The notes beneath the pieces are model-generated. The model saw only the letters and a program-made list of their open reading frames with translations. It ran no database searches and was not told the origin of the DNA. A program made the position numbers and the translations under genes. Positions 1 to 9,103 of a stretch of DNA of 60,295 nucleotides are shown here, piece after piece. The DNA lies in the NCBI RefSeq assembly GCF_002929335.1, contig NZ_PJIL01000022.1, forward strand, positions 1-60,295. Direction: 5' to 3'. The number at the start of each line of letters is the position of its first letter. Within the stretch, counting starts at the first letter, position 1. The stretch comes from Arthrobacter sp. Y81. GTDB taxonomy: Bacteria; Actinomycetota; Actinomycetes; Actinomycetales; Micrococcaceae.

Positions 1-82
1 CGGTCAGGGTGGTCCCGTCCTGACGGACAGCCCTGGTTACTGTTGTTCCCTCATTCGAGAGGCGGAGGGTGAGGAGTCTCAT
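1..82 (-). CDS. Partial fumarylacetoacetate hydrolase-family gene (5-prime end only)
   Basis: Read on the minus strand from the ATG at 82-80, the sequence encodes MRLLTLRLSNEGTTVTRAVR and about seven further residues before it leaves the window. This looks like the N-terminus of a fumarylacetoacetate hydrolase-fold protein. Its start codon overlaps the stop of the gentisate dioxygenase gene by 4 nt (ATGA), so the two are translationally coupled. In gentisate pathways the enzymes after ring cleavage are maleylpyruvate isomerase and fumarylpyruvate hydrolase, so fumarylpyruvate hydrolase is the likely identity. Only 27 codons are visible; the assignment leans on context. Confidence 0.6.
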   Translation of the reverse strand, partial: MRLLTLRLSNEGTTVTRAVRQDGTTLT

Positions 83-1203
83 TTGTTGTTGCGTCCTTCG
101 ATGTAGGTGCGGTTGAAGTTCAGGCGTTCGAAAATGGGGGCGTCACTGAAGCGGAACAGGTCAAACTCGCTCTCGGCCTGCAGTGACCAGGCTGCCCAGG
201 ACGGGACGACGAACAGGTCGCCCTTGGCCAGGGTCCTGACCTCGCCGTTCAGCACCACCGTGCCGGAGCCTTCGAAGACCTGCCAGACGCTGGAGCCGAC
301 CTCCCGGACGGTCTCGGTGGAGGCGCCGGCGCGGAGGCGGTGGAATTCGGCCCGGATGGTCGGCATCACGTCGCCGCCGGTGGTGGGGTTGGTGTAGCGG
401 ACGGCGGCGTGGCCCTGGGACACAGTGGCCGGGTGGCCCTCGTCCTCCAGCAGCAGCTGCTCGGCCAGGGCGGCGTCCGTGTACTTCCACCGGTAGGCGG
501 CGATGGGGGAGCTGACGGTGTCATCCATGCCCGAGAGCGGGCGCAGCCCGGGGTGGGCCCAGAGCCGCTCGGAGCGGGAGATGTCCGGGGTGGCCTCGTC
601 GGTGACGCGTTCGGTGCCGAACTCGAAGAAACCGGCGTCGGCGTAGTGCACGAACGGGATGTCCAGGCCGTCGATCCAGGCCATCGGCTCATCGGTGTCG
701 TTGTGGTGGCCGTGGAAGTTCCACCCCGGCGTCAGCAGGAAATCCCCGCGGGACATCCGCACCGGGTCCCCGTTCACCACGGTCCAGACGCCCTCGCCCT
801 CAACAACGAAACGGAACGCGTTCTGCGAGTGGCGGTGCTCCGGAGCGGTCTCACGGGCACCCAGGTACTGGATCGCCGCCCACAGCGTCGGCGTGGCATA
901 CGGCGTACCGGCCAGGCCCGGGTTCGCCAGAGCGATCGCCCGGCGTTCCCCGCCCCGGCCCACCGGCACCAGATCGCCGGCGCGGGCGGCCAGCGGATAC
1001 AGATCACTCCACCGCCAGACGTGGGGCACCGCCTTCGGGGTCGGGACCATCGGCATGAGGTCCGCGATCTCGGTCCAGAGCGGGATCAGGTTCTCCCGGT
1101 CAAAATCCCGGTACAGCTCTTTGAGCTGGGCAGCCTCTTCGGGAGTCGGCTCCGGAGCAGTGTGCCCCGCGGCCACTGATTCATGAGTGATGTTCTCAGA
1201 CAT
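79..1203 (-). CDS. gtdA: Gentisate 1,2-dioxygenase
   Basis: Cytoplasmic Fe(II) ring-cleavage enzyme that opens gentisate (2,5-dihydroxybenzoate) to maleylpyruvate. At 374 aa it has the usual family length and two cupin domains. The N-terminal cupin carries the metal site: His123 and His125 in PEHRHSQNAF, with His164 in the NFHGHH segment as third ligand. The C-terminal cupin (about 285-350) lacks an equivalent His set, as is normal for gentisate and salicylate dioxygenases. GAGG lies 7 nt before the ATG. It is the penultimate visible gene of a minus-strand operon with 9 nt to the upstream ligase and a 4-nt overlap with the downstream hydrolase. A salicylate 1,2-dioxygenase of the same family is possible, but the CoA genes upstream favour gentisate. 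Confidence 0.9.
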   Translation of the reverse strand: MSENITHESVAAGHTAPEPTPEEAAQLKELYRDFDRENLIPLWTEIADLMPMVPTPKAVPHVWRWSDLYPLAARAGDLVPVGRGGERRAIALANPGLAGTPYATPTLWAAIQYLGARETAPEHRHSQNAFRFVVEGEGVWTVVNGDPVRMSRGDFLLTPGWNFHGHHNDTDEPMAWIDGLDIPFVHYADAGFFEFGTERVTDEATPDISRSERLWAHPGLRPLSGMDDTVSSPIAAYRWKYTDAALAEQLLLEDEGHPATVSQGHAAVRYTNPTTGGDVMPTIRAEFHRLRAGASTETVREVGSSVWQVFEGSGTVVLNGEVRTLAKGDLFVVPSWAAWSLQAESEFDLFRFSDAPIFERLNFNRTYIEGRNNK

Positions 1204-1212
1204 AGCAATCCT

Positions 1213-2886
1213 CTACTTGGCGTGGGCGCCGGCGGCAGCCAGGCGTTCGGCGATGTCGGCGCGGAGGTCTTTTTTGTTGATCTTGCCGACCTTGGTGGTT
1301 GGCAGTTCGTCGACGACTACGAGATGCTCAGGGATTTTGAAGGCAGCAACACCGGTCCGGCGCAGGAGCTCCTGGATTTGTTCAAGCGTCACTTCGCGTC
1401 CGGGTTTGACCGTGATGTAAAGGCAAAGCCGTTCACCAAGCATCTGGTCCGGCATTGCGACCGCGGCTGCCATGGTCACGTCATCGATCCGATAAACCAG
1501 GCTTTCGATTTCCTCGGCCGAGATCTTCTCTCCTCCGCGGTTGATCATGTCCTTATCGCGGCCCTGGACGATCAGGTTTCCGTCGGGACGCCGCTCGACA
1601 ATGTCACCGCTGGCGTACCAGCCGTCAGCGGTGAATGCCCGCGAGTTGGCCTCGGGGGCGCGGTAATAGCCCCTGGGTGTGTAGGGTCCGCGGGTCAGGA
1701 TGGAGCCCGGGACGCCGTCCGGCAGGTCCTCGCCGGCTTCATCGACGATGCGCACCTCGTCGGCTTCGGACACGGGGCGGCCCTGCGTAGTGCAGATGAC
1801 GTCTTCGGGATCATCCAACCGGGTGGTGTTGATGAGCCCCTCGGCCATGCCAAAGACCTGCTGCAGTGTCGCTCCCAGGACTGGCTTCACTTTCCGGGCA
1901 ATCTCGTCCGGAAGGCGCGAACCGCCGACCTGAAGCACCTCGAGGCTGGCCAGCTCCTTGGTGCCGGCTTCCTGCTGGTACTCAATCCATCGCTGGGCCA
2001 CCGCGGGGACCGCGGTTGAAAGTGTCACGCCCTCACGTTCGATGGCGGCGAAGGCCTTCCGCGGTTCGGGGCTCGGCAGCATGACCACGCGGCCACCGGC
2101 GAACAGGATTCCGAGGATGCCAGGGCAGGCCAGCGGAAAGTTGTGGCTAGCCGGAAGGGTGCCCAGATAGACAGTGTCCTCGGTGACTCCGGTGGGAATG
2201 GACGTGGCTTTGATGTTGTAGGCGTAGTCGTTGTGGGTTCTGGTGATCAGTTTGGGCAGCCCGGTGGTGCCCCCCGAGAGAAGAAACAGGGCTGGCGAGT
2301 CAGGCGACGGTGCACCGGCGTTCAGCCGGGCGCGGGCGCCCGAAACGTCCTTGCCTGGTGCCAGGATTTCCTCGAGACGTACGTTCAGGGGGTGCGCTGC
2401 ACCGGAAACGAGGATGATTTCCAGGGACGGAATGCTTGACGCGAGTTCTTCGGCCATCGACTGGTGGTCAAAGTCTTTGATGACGTCCGGTACCGCTATG
2501 GCCCGCGATTCGGATAGTTCCGTGAGGAAGGACAGCTCATATTGCCGGTGTGCCGGCAGAGCCATCACTGGAATGACACCGGCCCGGAAACACGCCAGGG
2601 TCAGTACTGTGAACTGCCAGCCGTTGGGTAGTTGGACCATGATGCGGTCGTCCGCTGTCAGACCCATCTGGAGGAGGCGTTCCGCGGCCGCGTCCATTCT
2701 GTTGGCCAGTTCGGCGTAGCTGAGCCGGACGTCCCCGTCCACGATCGCGATCTTGTCCGGCAGCCGGTCGGCTGTGTCGAGTATGTAGGCGCCTAGCGTG
2801 CGGTCTTCCCAATAGCCCCTGCTGCGGAATTCGGCCGCTAGGTCCGCCGGCCAGGGGATGGTGCCCTCACTGGTGTGGCTGGTCAT
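1213..2886 (-). CDS. Aryl acid adenylating enzyme / CoA ligase (salicylate-AMP ligase-like)
   Basis: ANL-superfamily enzyme of 557 aa resembling DhbE/EntE 2,3-dihydroxybenzoate-AMP ligases. The P-loop reads LSGGTTGLPKLITRTHNDY, the adenylate-binding motif QVFGMAEGL, the hinge YASGDIVERRPDGNLIVQGR, and the C-terminal catalytic lysine lies in TTKVGKINKKDL. In this operon the expected substrate is salicylate, activated to salicylyl-AMP or salicylyl-CoA; known salicylate-to-gentisate CoA routes (Streptomyces sp. WA46 sdg genes) begin this way. The ATG overlaps the upstream synthetase stop by 4 nt (ATGA) and is preceded by GAGGAGG. Substrate is inferred from context; another hydroxybenzoate or a benzoate cannot be excluded. 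Confidence 0.82.
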   Translation of the reverse strand: MTSHTSEGTIPWPADLAAEFRSRGYWEDRTLGAYILDTADRLPDKIAIVDGDVRLSYAELANRMDAAAERLLQMGLTADDRIMVQLPNGWQFTVLTLACFRAGVIPVMALPAHRQYELSFLTELSESRAIAVPDVIKDFDHQSMAEELASSIPSLEIILVSGAAHPLNVRLEEILAPGKDVSGARARLNAGAPSPDSPALFLLSGGTTGLPKLITRTHNDYAYNIKATSIPTGVTEDTVYLGTLPASHNFPLACPGILGILFAGGRVVMLPSPEPRKAFAAIEREGVTLSTAVPAVAQRWIEYQQEAGTKELASLEVLQVGGSRLPDEIARKVKPVLGATLQQVFGMAEGLINTTRLDDPEDVICTTQGRPVSEADEVRIVDEAGEDLPDGVPGSILTRGPYTPRGYYRAPEANSRAFTADGWYASGDIVERRPDGNLIVQGRDKDMINRGGEKISAEEIESLVYRIDDVTMAAAVAMPDQMLGERLCLYITVKPGREVTLEQIQELLRRTGVAAFKIPEHLVVVDELPTTKVGKINKKDLRADIAERLAAAGAHAK

Positions 2887-4919
2887 TTCATGTCCTCCTC
2901 GACATTGATAACTACGGCATCAAGGGCTACGAGCCCGTCACGGGTCAGACGCAGGGGGTTGATTTCGATCTCTGCGATTCCGTCATTGGAGACGAGTGCA
3001 TCGCCGAGCGTGACCAGCAGGCCTGCCAGCTCCGCTGTCTCCAGCATCGGTCCGGAGCGGAAGCCGTACAAGAGCTCGCGGGCCTGGAGGTCGCCGGGCA
3101 TGCCCTCCGCCACACGGACGGACAGGGGAGCGGAGCGGATGGAAATATCGGCGAAGACTTCCGCTGTGGTGCCACCCAGGCCCAGAACGGCGATCGGTCC
3201 GAAGACGGGATCACGGCGGACGCCGACCACGAGGTCGATGCCGGATGGAGCCATTGCTTCGATGAGGAATTCGCGGGCACCGGCGGCTTCAAGGCCGTCC
3301 AGGGCCCGGTCCATGGCCTCGGGGGAGTTCACCCCCAGGTGCACACCACCGATCTCGGTTTTGTGCAGAACCGCGGCGTCGAGCAGCTTGACCGCAACCG
3401 GACCGCCCAGCTCGGAGAGAGCGTCATGGGCCGCGGCCCGGGTGCTGCAGCTTCGCCGGGCAGGGGTGGCGATGCCGAGTGCGCCGAGGAGTTCCTTGGC
3501 GCGGTTCTCGTCCCACGGCCCTTCCTGTGCCGGCCAGGTGAAGGCTCCAGCGGGTGCTTCGGCGCGCTGGAATTGCCCGCGGGCGTCGTTGACCAAAGCC
3601 GTAATGCCGTGGGCCAGCGAGGTCGGTCCGCTGATCAGCGGCAGGTCATGCTGGTGGGCTGACTTTCGGGCGCGTTCAAGGTCGCCGTCGGGTCCGTCTA
3701 CGCCGATCAGGAACGGCATTGTGTCAGCTACACCGGAATTGGCGACGGCGAGAGGAAGGTCGGCGACGGGTTCAGTCAGCCCGTACACCGCGACGACATC
3801 GATGGCCGGGTCGGAGGCCACTGCGGCCACGACCTTTTCGTAGCCGGGACCGGGGCGGCCGGTGTCCACGGGGTTGGCCTGGAAGGTCAGCGGCGGCAGC
3901 AGAGTGCCGATGGTGTCCTGGCTGGTCTGGGCCAGGCGTGGCAGCGTCACGCCGGCGCTGTGGAGGGCATCGGCGATCAACAGTCCGGGGCCTGCCTGCC
4001 CTGTGATGAGTCCGACTCCGGGGTCGGCCGCCGGGGCAAGCCGCCGCCCGGCCAGGGCGGTGACAGCGGCAACCAGCTGGTTCTCGTCGTCGACGATCAC
4101 GGCACCGGCCTGTTTCAGGACCGCCCGTGTGGTGCGCCAGGATGTGGCCAGGGCACCCGTGTGGGACTGGGCGAACTCGGAGACGTCATTTCTCCCGACG
4201 ACCAAAGCCACGACCGGTTTGACGGCACTGAGCCGTGAAACGGCGTCGATGAGGGCTGGTCCGTCGGCGACGGTTTCCAGGTGCAGGGCGACTGCCTTGG
4301 TGTGTTCGTCGGAGATCAGGAAGTCGAGGACGTCGGGCGCGCTGATGTCGGTACCCGCGCCGATGCCGACGGCGAGGCTGACGCCCGCTCCCGCGCGCTG
4401 CAAGTGGAAAGCAAGGACGTGGTTGACTCCGCCGCTGGCCGCCACGACGGCCACCGAACCCGGTTCCAGTTCAGCGACGCCGGGAACGAAGCTGGCGCGC
4501 AGGTTGCGGCGGGGGACGAAAAAGCCGGACGTGTTCGGGCCGAGCAGCCGAATGCCGGTGTCCCGGACAGCTTCCTCCACCTGGCGGGCGAATTCGATGC
4601 CGGGACCGCCGGCCTCGGCGAACCCCCCGGCGCAGACAAGGGCAGCCTTGGCGCCGTTTGCCGCACTGTCACGCAGGGCCTGGGCGGTGGCTGCGGCGGG
4701 TACGCAGAGCACGGCCAGATCGGGGCCTCCCGGAATTGCTGCTGCGGCATCGGCGACGCTGGTATGCATGCCGTTTTCGCCGCGGCTGTTGACGAGCTCA
4801 ACGGGAGCCGGGTAGTTGGCCAGCGACTGTGCCATAACGGCGCCGAGCTTTTCCGGACTGGACGAGGCGCCCACGACGATGATGCCGCGAGGTGCGAATA
4901 GTGGTGTGAGGCTATGCAT
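2883..4919 (-). CDS. Acyl-CoA synthetase (ADP-forming) / acetate-CoA ligase family protein
   Basis: About 678 aa with the order CoA-binding Rossmann domain (FAPRGIIVVGASSSPEKLG), succinyl-CoA-ligase-like domain with SHTGALA near 260, then an ATP-grasp domain from about 470 (GPVAVKLLDAAVLHKTEIGG, ending EIEINPL). This is the fused single-chain architecture of NDP-forming acyl-CoA synthetases. I place the start at the ATG at 4919, with GGAGG six bases upstream, rather than at an upstream in-frame codon at 4946. It overlaps the hydroxylase stop by 8 nt and the ligase start by 4 nt, so it belongs to the operon. It may perform or assist CoA thioester formation of the hydroxybenzoate; a role on another short acid is possible. 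Confidence 0.78.
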   Translation of the reverse strand: MHSLTPLFAPRGIIVVGASSSPEKLGAVMAQSLANYPAPVELVNSRGENGMHTSVADAAAAIPGGPDLAVLCVPAAATAQALRDSAANGAKAALVCAGGFAEAGGPGIEFARQVEEAVRDTGIRLLGPNTSGFFVPRRNLRASFVPGVAELEPGSVAVVAASGGVNHVLAFHLQRAGAGVSLAVGIGAGTDISAPDVLDFLISDEHTKAVALHLETVADGPALIDAVSRLSAVKPVVALVVGRNDVSEFAQSHTGALATSWRTTRAVLKQAGAVIVDDENQLVAAVTALAGRRLAPAADPGVGLITGQAGPGLLIADALHSAGVTLPRLAQTSQDTIGTLLPPLTFQANPVDTGRPGPGYEKVVAAVASDPAIDVVAVYGLTEPVADLPLAVANSGVADTMPFLIGVDGPDGDLERARKSAHQHDLPLISGPTSLAHGITALVNDARGQFQRAEAPAGAFTWPAQEGPWDENRAKELLGALGIATPARRSCSTRAAAHDALSELGGPVAVKLLDAAVLHKTEIGGVHLGVNSPEAMDRALDGLEAAGAREFLIEAMAPSGIDLVVGVRRDPVFGPIAVLGLGGTTAEVFADISIRSAPLSVRVAEGMPGDLQARELLYGFRSGPMLETAELAGLLVTLGDALVSNDGIAEIEINPLRLTRDGLVALDAVVINVEEDMK

Positions 4920-6486
4920 TGGTTGCCTCCGTGCCTTCCGTTGCAACGGCGTCTGCCCGGCCGGAGAGCACCAGGGTCAGAGCCGACACTGGCCCCCGGT
5001 CATCGACGATGACGCTGGTCAGGCCCCGGCCCAGGCGGGCTTCCTCTGAGAGGAGGATCCGCGTGAACGGATTGCCGCCCTGGATGACGACGGCAGCAGC
5101 CCGGGCAGGTAGGTGCTCGAAGGCGGCCGGCAGACCCGCTTCGGTATCAGGCGCGGTGATCAGGAGCCCGGTGGTGGCGTCGGCGTCGGCCGAGTTGGTG
5201 CTCAGGGCAATGCTGCCGCCGGGGCCGGTCAAGGCAACCTGGCCGTTGTACTCTGCCACGGAGAGCTGGCGCCCCGCGAACTCGACGGAACCGGCGATCA
5301 GCGGCGTTTCCAGCGGTGAGTTGCCGTGTCTGGCCAGCCAGTCGTGTTCCGCAGACGCCACCAGCTCCGGGTCGCGCTGGCGGATCTTGTCGATGTCGAT
5401 GCTGCGGGAGAAGAAATGGAAGGTGAACTGGGTCGGATCGAAGGAGTTGTAGTACCGGGCGAAGTGTTCCCACCAGCTCAGGCCGCCGCGGGCCTGGTTC
5501 TGGATCTTGGCAACCTGTGGCTGGCGTTCAGCTTCGTAATTTGTGAAGGCGAGTTCGAGGTCGTCCTGGTGTTCCGCGATTTCACGGACCAGGCTGATGG
5601 CGTCTTCCATGGCCATCTTGGTGCCGGAACCGACGGAGAAGTGGGCGGTGTGTACAGCGTCGCCGAGCAGGACGACGTTGCCCTTGTGCCAGGAGCGGGT
5701 GCGGCGGGTGCGGAAATTCGCCCAGCGGGAGTTGTTTGCCACCAGCGGTTCACCGGCGATGTCTTCGGCGAACAGTTTCTCGAGGAAACGCTGGGTCTTG
5801 AGGTCGGAGGGTCCAGGGGGCTGGCTGGCATCAAATTCATCGAGGCCGGCCTTCCGCCAGGTGTCTTCGTCGGTTTCAACGATGAAGGTGCTGAGCTCAT
5901 CGCTGATCGGGTAACCGTGGACCGCGAAGTTGCCGAATTCACTTTGCCGGTGAACGAAGGTGAGCCCATTGAACTTGTAGGTCGTGCCGAACCAGATGAA
6001 CTTGGCAGTCGCGGTCTCGGCGGTGTGGCCCAAACTGTCGCCGAGCTGTTCGCGGGTGGAGGAGTTGGCGCCGTCAGCGCCGACAATCACATCGAAGTCA
6101 TCGAGCTGCGACAGATCGGGGACGTACTGGCCAAAGCGCGTATCGACGCCGACTTCTGCCGCCCGGTCCTGCATGAGCTTCAGGAGGGTCTTGCGGTAAA
6201 TGGCGGCCATGCCGTTGCCGGCGAAAGACTTCTGTTCACCTTTGAGCCAGACCTCGATGTCCTCCCAGTGGGTGCCGTAGTCCCGGAGGCCGTTGCGGAC
6301 AACAGGATCGGCGTCGTTGATCCGGTTCAGCGTTGCGTCGGAGAAGACCACGCCAAAGCCAAAGGCATCAGATGCCTGGTTCCGCTCAAAGAGTACGACG
6401 TCGGCGTCGGGAACGGTCTGCTTGAACAGGGTTGAGAAGAACAGTCCGCCGGGACCGCCGCCAATGCAGGCTATGCGAAGTGCCAT
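4912..6486 (-). CDS. FAD-dependent monooxygenase, salicylyl-CoA 5-hydroxylase-like
   Basis: Class A flavoprotein hydroxylase of 524 aa. The N-terminal dinucleotide fold is IACIGGGPGGLFFSTLFK, followed by FGFGVVFSDATL, a signature of salicylyl-CoA 5-hydroxylases and 2-aminobenzoyl-CoA monooxygenases. The DG motif is IVGADGANSSTREQ and the second FAD motif VLLGDAVHTAHFSVGSGTKM. The probable reaction is 5-hydroxylation of salicylyl-CoA to gentisyl-CoA. Residues from about 400 form a roughly 120-aa C-terminal extension that I cannot assign. AAGGTGG precedes the ATG at 6486, which I prefer to the GTG at 6495. It is first in the operon, with a divergent-looking inverted TGTAAC repeat upstream. Confidence 0.8.
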   Translation of the reverse strand: MALRIACIGGGPGGLFFSTLFKQTVPDADVVLFERNQASDAFGFGVVFSDATLNRINDADPVVRNGLRDYGTHWEDIEVWLKGEQKSFAGNGMAAIYRKTLLKLMQDRAAEVGVDTRFGQYVPDLSQLDDFDVIVGADGANSSTREQLGDSLGHTAETATAKFIWFGTTYKFNGLTFVHRQSEFGNFAVHGYPISDELSTFIVETDEDTWRKAGLDEFDASQPPGPSDLKTQRFLEKLFAEDIAGEPLVANNSRWANFRTRRTRSWHKGNVVLLGDAVHTAHFSVGSGTKMAMEDAISLVREIAEHQDDLELAFTNYEAERQPQVAKIQNQARGGLSWWEHFARYYNSFDPTQFTFHFFSRSIDIDKIRQRDPELVASAEHDWLARHGNSPLETPLIAGSVEFAGRQLSVAEYNGQVALTGPGGSIALSTNSADADATTGLLITAPDTEAGLPAAFEHLPARAAAVVIQGGNPFTRILLSEEARLGRGLTSVIVDDRGPVSALTLVLSGRADAVATEGTEATNA

Positions 6487-6540
6487 CGATGCCACCTTTT
6501 AGAGATTTGGGGGAGGACGTGTGCTACGTCTCCCCCTCAT

Positions 6541-6582
6541 TATGTAACGATTCTCGGCTGATCGTCAACTATTTGTTACATA
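6541..6582. promoter_or_regulatory. Inverted repeat TATGTAAC...GTTACATA, candidate PaaX-type operator
   Basis: TATGTAAC at 6541-6548 and GTTACATA at 6575-6582 form perfect 8-nt inverted arms 26 nt apart, 55-96 nt upstream of the hydroxylase start and next to the PaaX gene. A single TATGTTACAT copy recurs at 7574-7583 before the transporter. Position and symmetry suggest an operator; binding by PaaX is inferred. Confidence 0.5.
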
Positions 6583-6660
6583 TTGTCCTTGGGAGCCGCT
6601 GTACGGACCTTGCCGTGACTTCCTCAACGAACCACGGCCAGCTTCCGCGCCTCGACTGGG

Positions 6661-7494
6661 TTACGCCACGACCTCCTGGCCCAGCCCGATGGGCTGACCA
6701 ATGATGCCGGAGACGAATTCGTTGGCGGCAGGCCCGAGCTGGCGGTGTATTGCACCAAAGAGGCTGTACGCCTCGCTGCTGGGCCAGCCCTTGGGCTGCA
6801 GCTCGAGGGGCAGGTGCGGGTCCCTGAAGGGGAAGCGGCGAAAATCGCCGATAAGTCGCATCCGTTCGATGAGTGCCGTTCGCCCGTCCTTGCCGGCGTT
6901 GACGTCCTCGTTATCAAGGGCGGCATAGGTGCGGATGAATTCCTGATAGTCCGCGCCGAGCTGCTCCAGATCCCAGCATCGCGCGGCAAGGTCCCTGTCC
7001 TCCGCGAGGTCGCCGGTCCCGCACCAGAGGGCATCAACTTTGGCCAGCGGATAGTCGGCGGCAATTTCGCGGACCTCGGAGATGAGGTCATGCGGGCTCA
7101 GCCAGGTCGATGGCGACAGCTGGCCGAAACCATGCCACGCGAGCTGCTTGCGGAGCTGCTCACGGACGGCGCGTTCGGATTCCGGAACCTGGTAAATGGC
7201 CATGGTCCAGCGCCCCTCCCAGTTTTCGTCCCGCTGCCTGAAGATCCGTTCGCGCCCCTCGTTGAGGATCTCCAGCATGTGGGGGGTAAGTGCGTAGACC
7301 GTTTCCCGCCCGACGCGCCGGGTGGTGAACCAGCCCTCCTTGCGCAGGCGTGAGAGGTTGACGCGGACCGTGGCCGGCTCAATTTCAAAGACCGCGAGGA
7401 GCTCCGTGATATCAGCCAGCCTGACCTCGCTCCCGGCGTACCGGAGGTAGTCCCCGAAAAGATCCAGGATCAGGGCTCTGGGTTTCCACTGCAT
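6661..7494 (-). CDS. PaaX-family transcriptional regulator
   Basis: About 277 aa. The N-terminal winged helix (LILDLFGDYLRYAG... ATVRVNLSRLRKEGWFTTRRVGR) is followed by the PaaX central region beginning WEGRWTMAIYQVPE and a PaaX C-terminal domain. Family members are repressors that release DNA when an aryl-CoA such as phenylacetyl-CoA binds. Here salicylyl-CoA or gentisyl-CoA would be the logical effector. The ATG at 7494 has GGAG seven bases upstream; a longer reading frame to 7572 starts inside the upstream promoter region. It is encoded between the CoA-pathway operon and the divergent transporter, with similar TGTAAC/GTTACA half-sites on both sides. Confidence 0.88.
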   Translation of the reverse strand: MQWKPRALILDLFGDYLRYAGSEVRLADITELLAVFEIEPATVRVNLSRLRKEGWFTTRRVGRETVYALTPHMLEILNEGRERIFRQRDENWEGRWTMAIYQVPESERAVREQLRKQLAWHGFGQLSPSTWLSPHDLISEVREIAADYPLAKVDALWCGTGDLAEDRDLAARCWDLEQLGADYQEFIRTYAALDNEDVNAGKDGRTALIERMRLIGDFRRFPFRDPHLPLELQPKGWPSSEAYSLFGAIHRQLGPAANEFVSGIIGQPIGLGQEVVA

Positions 7495-7573
7495 AAGGCT
7501 TCTCCAATACTTGCTTGCCCGGACGGGCGTCAATCGGGAAACATGCAACACCCCTGTTGACGCACAACACATT

Positions 7574-7583
7574 TATGTTACAT
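7574..7583. promoter_or_regulatory. TATGTTACAT half-operator upstream of the transporter
   Basis: This shares the GTTACA core with the inverted repeat at 6541-6582. It lies between the divergent PaaX and MFS genes, about 83 nt upstream of the MFS start, consistent with one regulator acting on both promoters. Only one arm is clear here. Confidence 0.35.
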
Positions 7584-7665
7584 TCAGTTGTGGGTCAGAT
7601 CACAGCCGAACGGCCCCTCATCTCTGGCACAGCCACAACGTCGTGTATATCACCTGGAGTCCCCA

Positions 7666-9024
7666 ATGGCTTTTCAATCGCCTGCCTTACCTCCGGTTCG
7701 CCCTCGCAAATCGGCAGCCGCTGTCATCTTCCTCTGCTTCCTCGCCATCGTCTTCGACGGATACGATCTGGTCGTTTACGGAGCAATAGTCCCCAAACTC
7801 CTGGCCTACGAACCCTGGGGCCTGACCCCGGTGCAGACCGGCGCCATTGGCAGCTATGCGCTGGCCGGAATGTTCATCGGCGCCATCCTGATCGGATACC
7901 TCACTGACATCGTCGGGCGCCGGAAGGTCATGATGGTTTCCATCGCATCCTTCTCAGTGCTGATGCTGCTGACCGCCTGGGCGCCGACTCCCGAGCTCTT
8001 TGGCTTGTTCCGTTTTCTCGCCGGCCTCGGCCTGGGCGGTGTAATCCCGACGGCGATCGCCCTGACCGTGGAGTTCTCCAAGTCGAACCGCCGCAACTTC
8101 AATAACGCCCTGATGTTCTCCGGATACGCTGTCGGCGGGATCCTCGCCGCGCTTCTCGCTCTCGCCTTCCTGCCCGCGCTCGGATTCCGCGGCATGCTGG
8201 CACTCGGTGGCGTTCCACTCATCGCCGTTGTGCCTCTGCTGTTCAAGTTCCTTCCGGAATCCCCGGCGTTCCTCGCTGCCAAGGGGGACCGGGCGCAGGC
8301 GGAACGCATCATCTCCGAATACGGGCTGGAACCGCTGCCCGAAGCACCGGCACAAGGGGACGTACCCGTGCACGGCCGTTTCCGCACCCTGCTGACCGGG
8401 CGTCTGCTTACTGCAATGATCCTCTTCAGCCTGGCCGGCGTCTGTGGCCAGACCCTTGTGTACGGGCTTAACACCTGGCTGCCGCAACTCATGGTCATCG
8501 CCAAATACTCGCTGGCCTCCTCCCTGACATTCCTCCTGACAGTCAACATCGGCGCAGTCGTCGGCGTGCTCGTTTCCTCCAGGCTCGCCGACCGCTTCGG
8601 GCCCCGGCCGGTGACCGCAACGGCTTTCGCGAGTTCCGGCCTGGCGCTGGTTCTCATGGGAACCGGGGTCATGCCGCTTCCGGTCATGTACTTGCTCGTC
8701 GCGGTCGTCGGCTTCGGGTCAGTGGGCGCCCAGATCCTGGTCAACGGATTTGTGGCAACCTACTTCTCTGGCGCAACCCGGGCTACAGCCCTGGGTATCA
8801 CGCTCGGCGTCGGACGGATCGGCGCTGTCCTGGCCATCTCGGGCGGCGGCGTGCTGGTGGCCGCCGCGCTGGGCAACTTCATCAACTTCTCCGTCTGGGC
8901 CATCGCAGCAGCAATCGGCGTAGTCGCCGTCCTGACCGTGCCGCGTTTCCCCGACAACGAATCGACGGGGACAGCTTCAGCAACCTCTCAGCCTCACATT
9001 TCCGACAGCACCGTCAAACACTAA
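7666..9024 (+). CDS. MFS transporter, aromatic acid:H+ symporter (AAHS) family
   Basis: Inner-membrane importer of about 452 aa with 12 predicted helices. The first helix contains FDGYDLVVYGAIVP, the aspartate-rich signature of PcaK/BenK-type aromatic acid symporters, and loop 2-3 has GYLTDIVGRRKV, the DxxGRR motif. The ATG at 7666 has GGAG seven bases upstream; upstream in-frame codons lack a site. It is transcribed away from the PaaX gene and is probably co-transcribed with the aldehyde and alcohol dehydrogenase genes that follow. Context points to salicylate, gentisate or a hydroxybenzoate as substrate. Confidence 0.85.
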   Translation: MAFQSPALPPVRPRKSAAAVIFLCFLAIVFDGYDLVVYGAIVPKLLAYEPWGLTPVQTGAIGSYALAGMFIGAILIGYLTDIVGRRKVMMVSIASFSVLMLLTAWAPTPELFGLFRFLAGLGLGGVIPTAIALTVEFSKSNRRNFNNALMFSGYAVGGILAALLALAFLPALGFRGMLALGGVPLIAVVPLLFKFLPESPAFLAAKGDRAQAERIISEYGLEPLPEAPAQGDVPVHGRFRTLLTGRLLTAMILFSLAGVCGQTLVYGLNTWLPQLMVIAKYSLASSLTFLLTVNIGAVVGVLVSSRLADRFGPRPVTATAFASSGLALVLMGTGVMPLPVMYLLVAVVGFGSVGAQILVNGFVATYFSGATRATALGITLGVGRIGAVLAISGGGVLVAAALGNFINFSVWAIAAAIGVVAVLTVPRFPDNESTGTASATSQPHISDSTVKH

Positions 9025-9103
9025 GAACGGCACCGCCCACTTAGTACCGCATGGCCGCCCGAGCACCGTCGTTCCCGGCAGCACCCCAACTAAGGAGTCC
9101 ATT

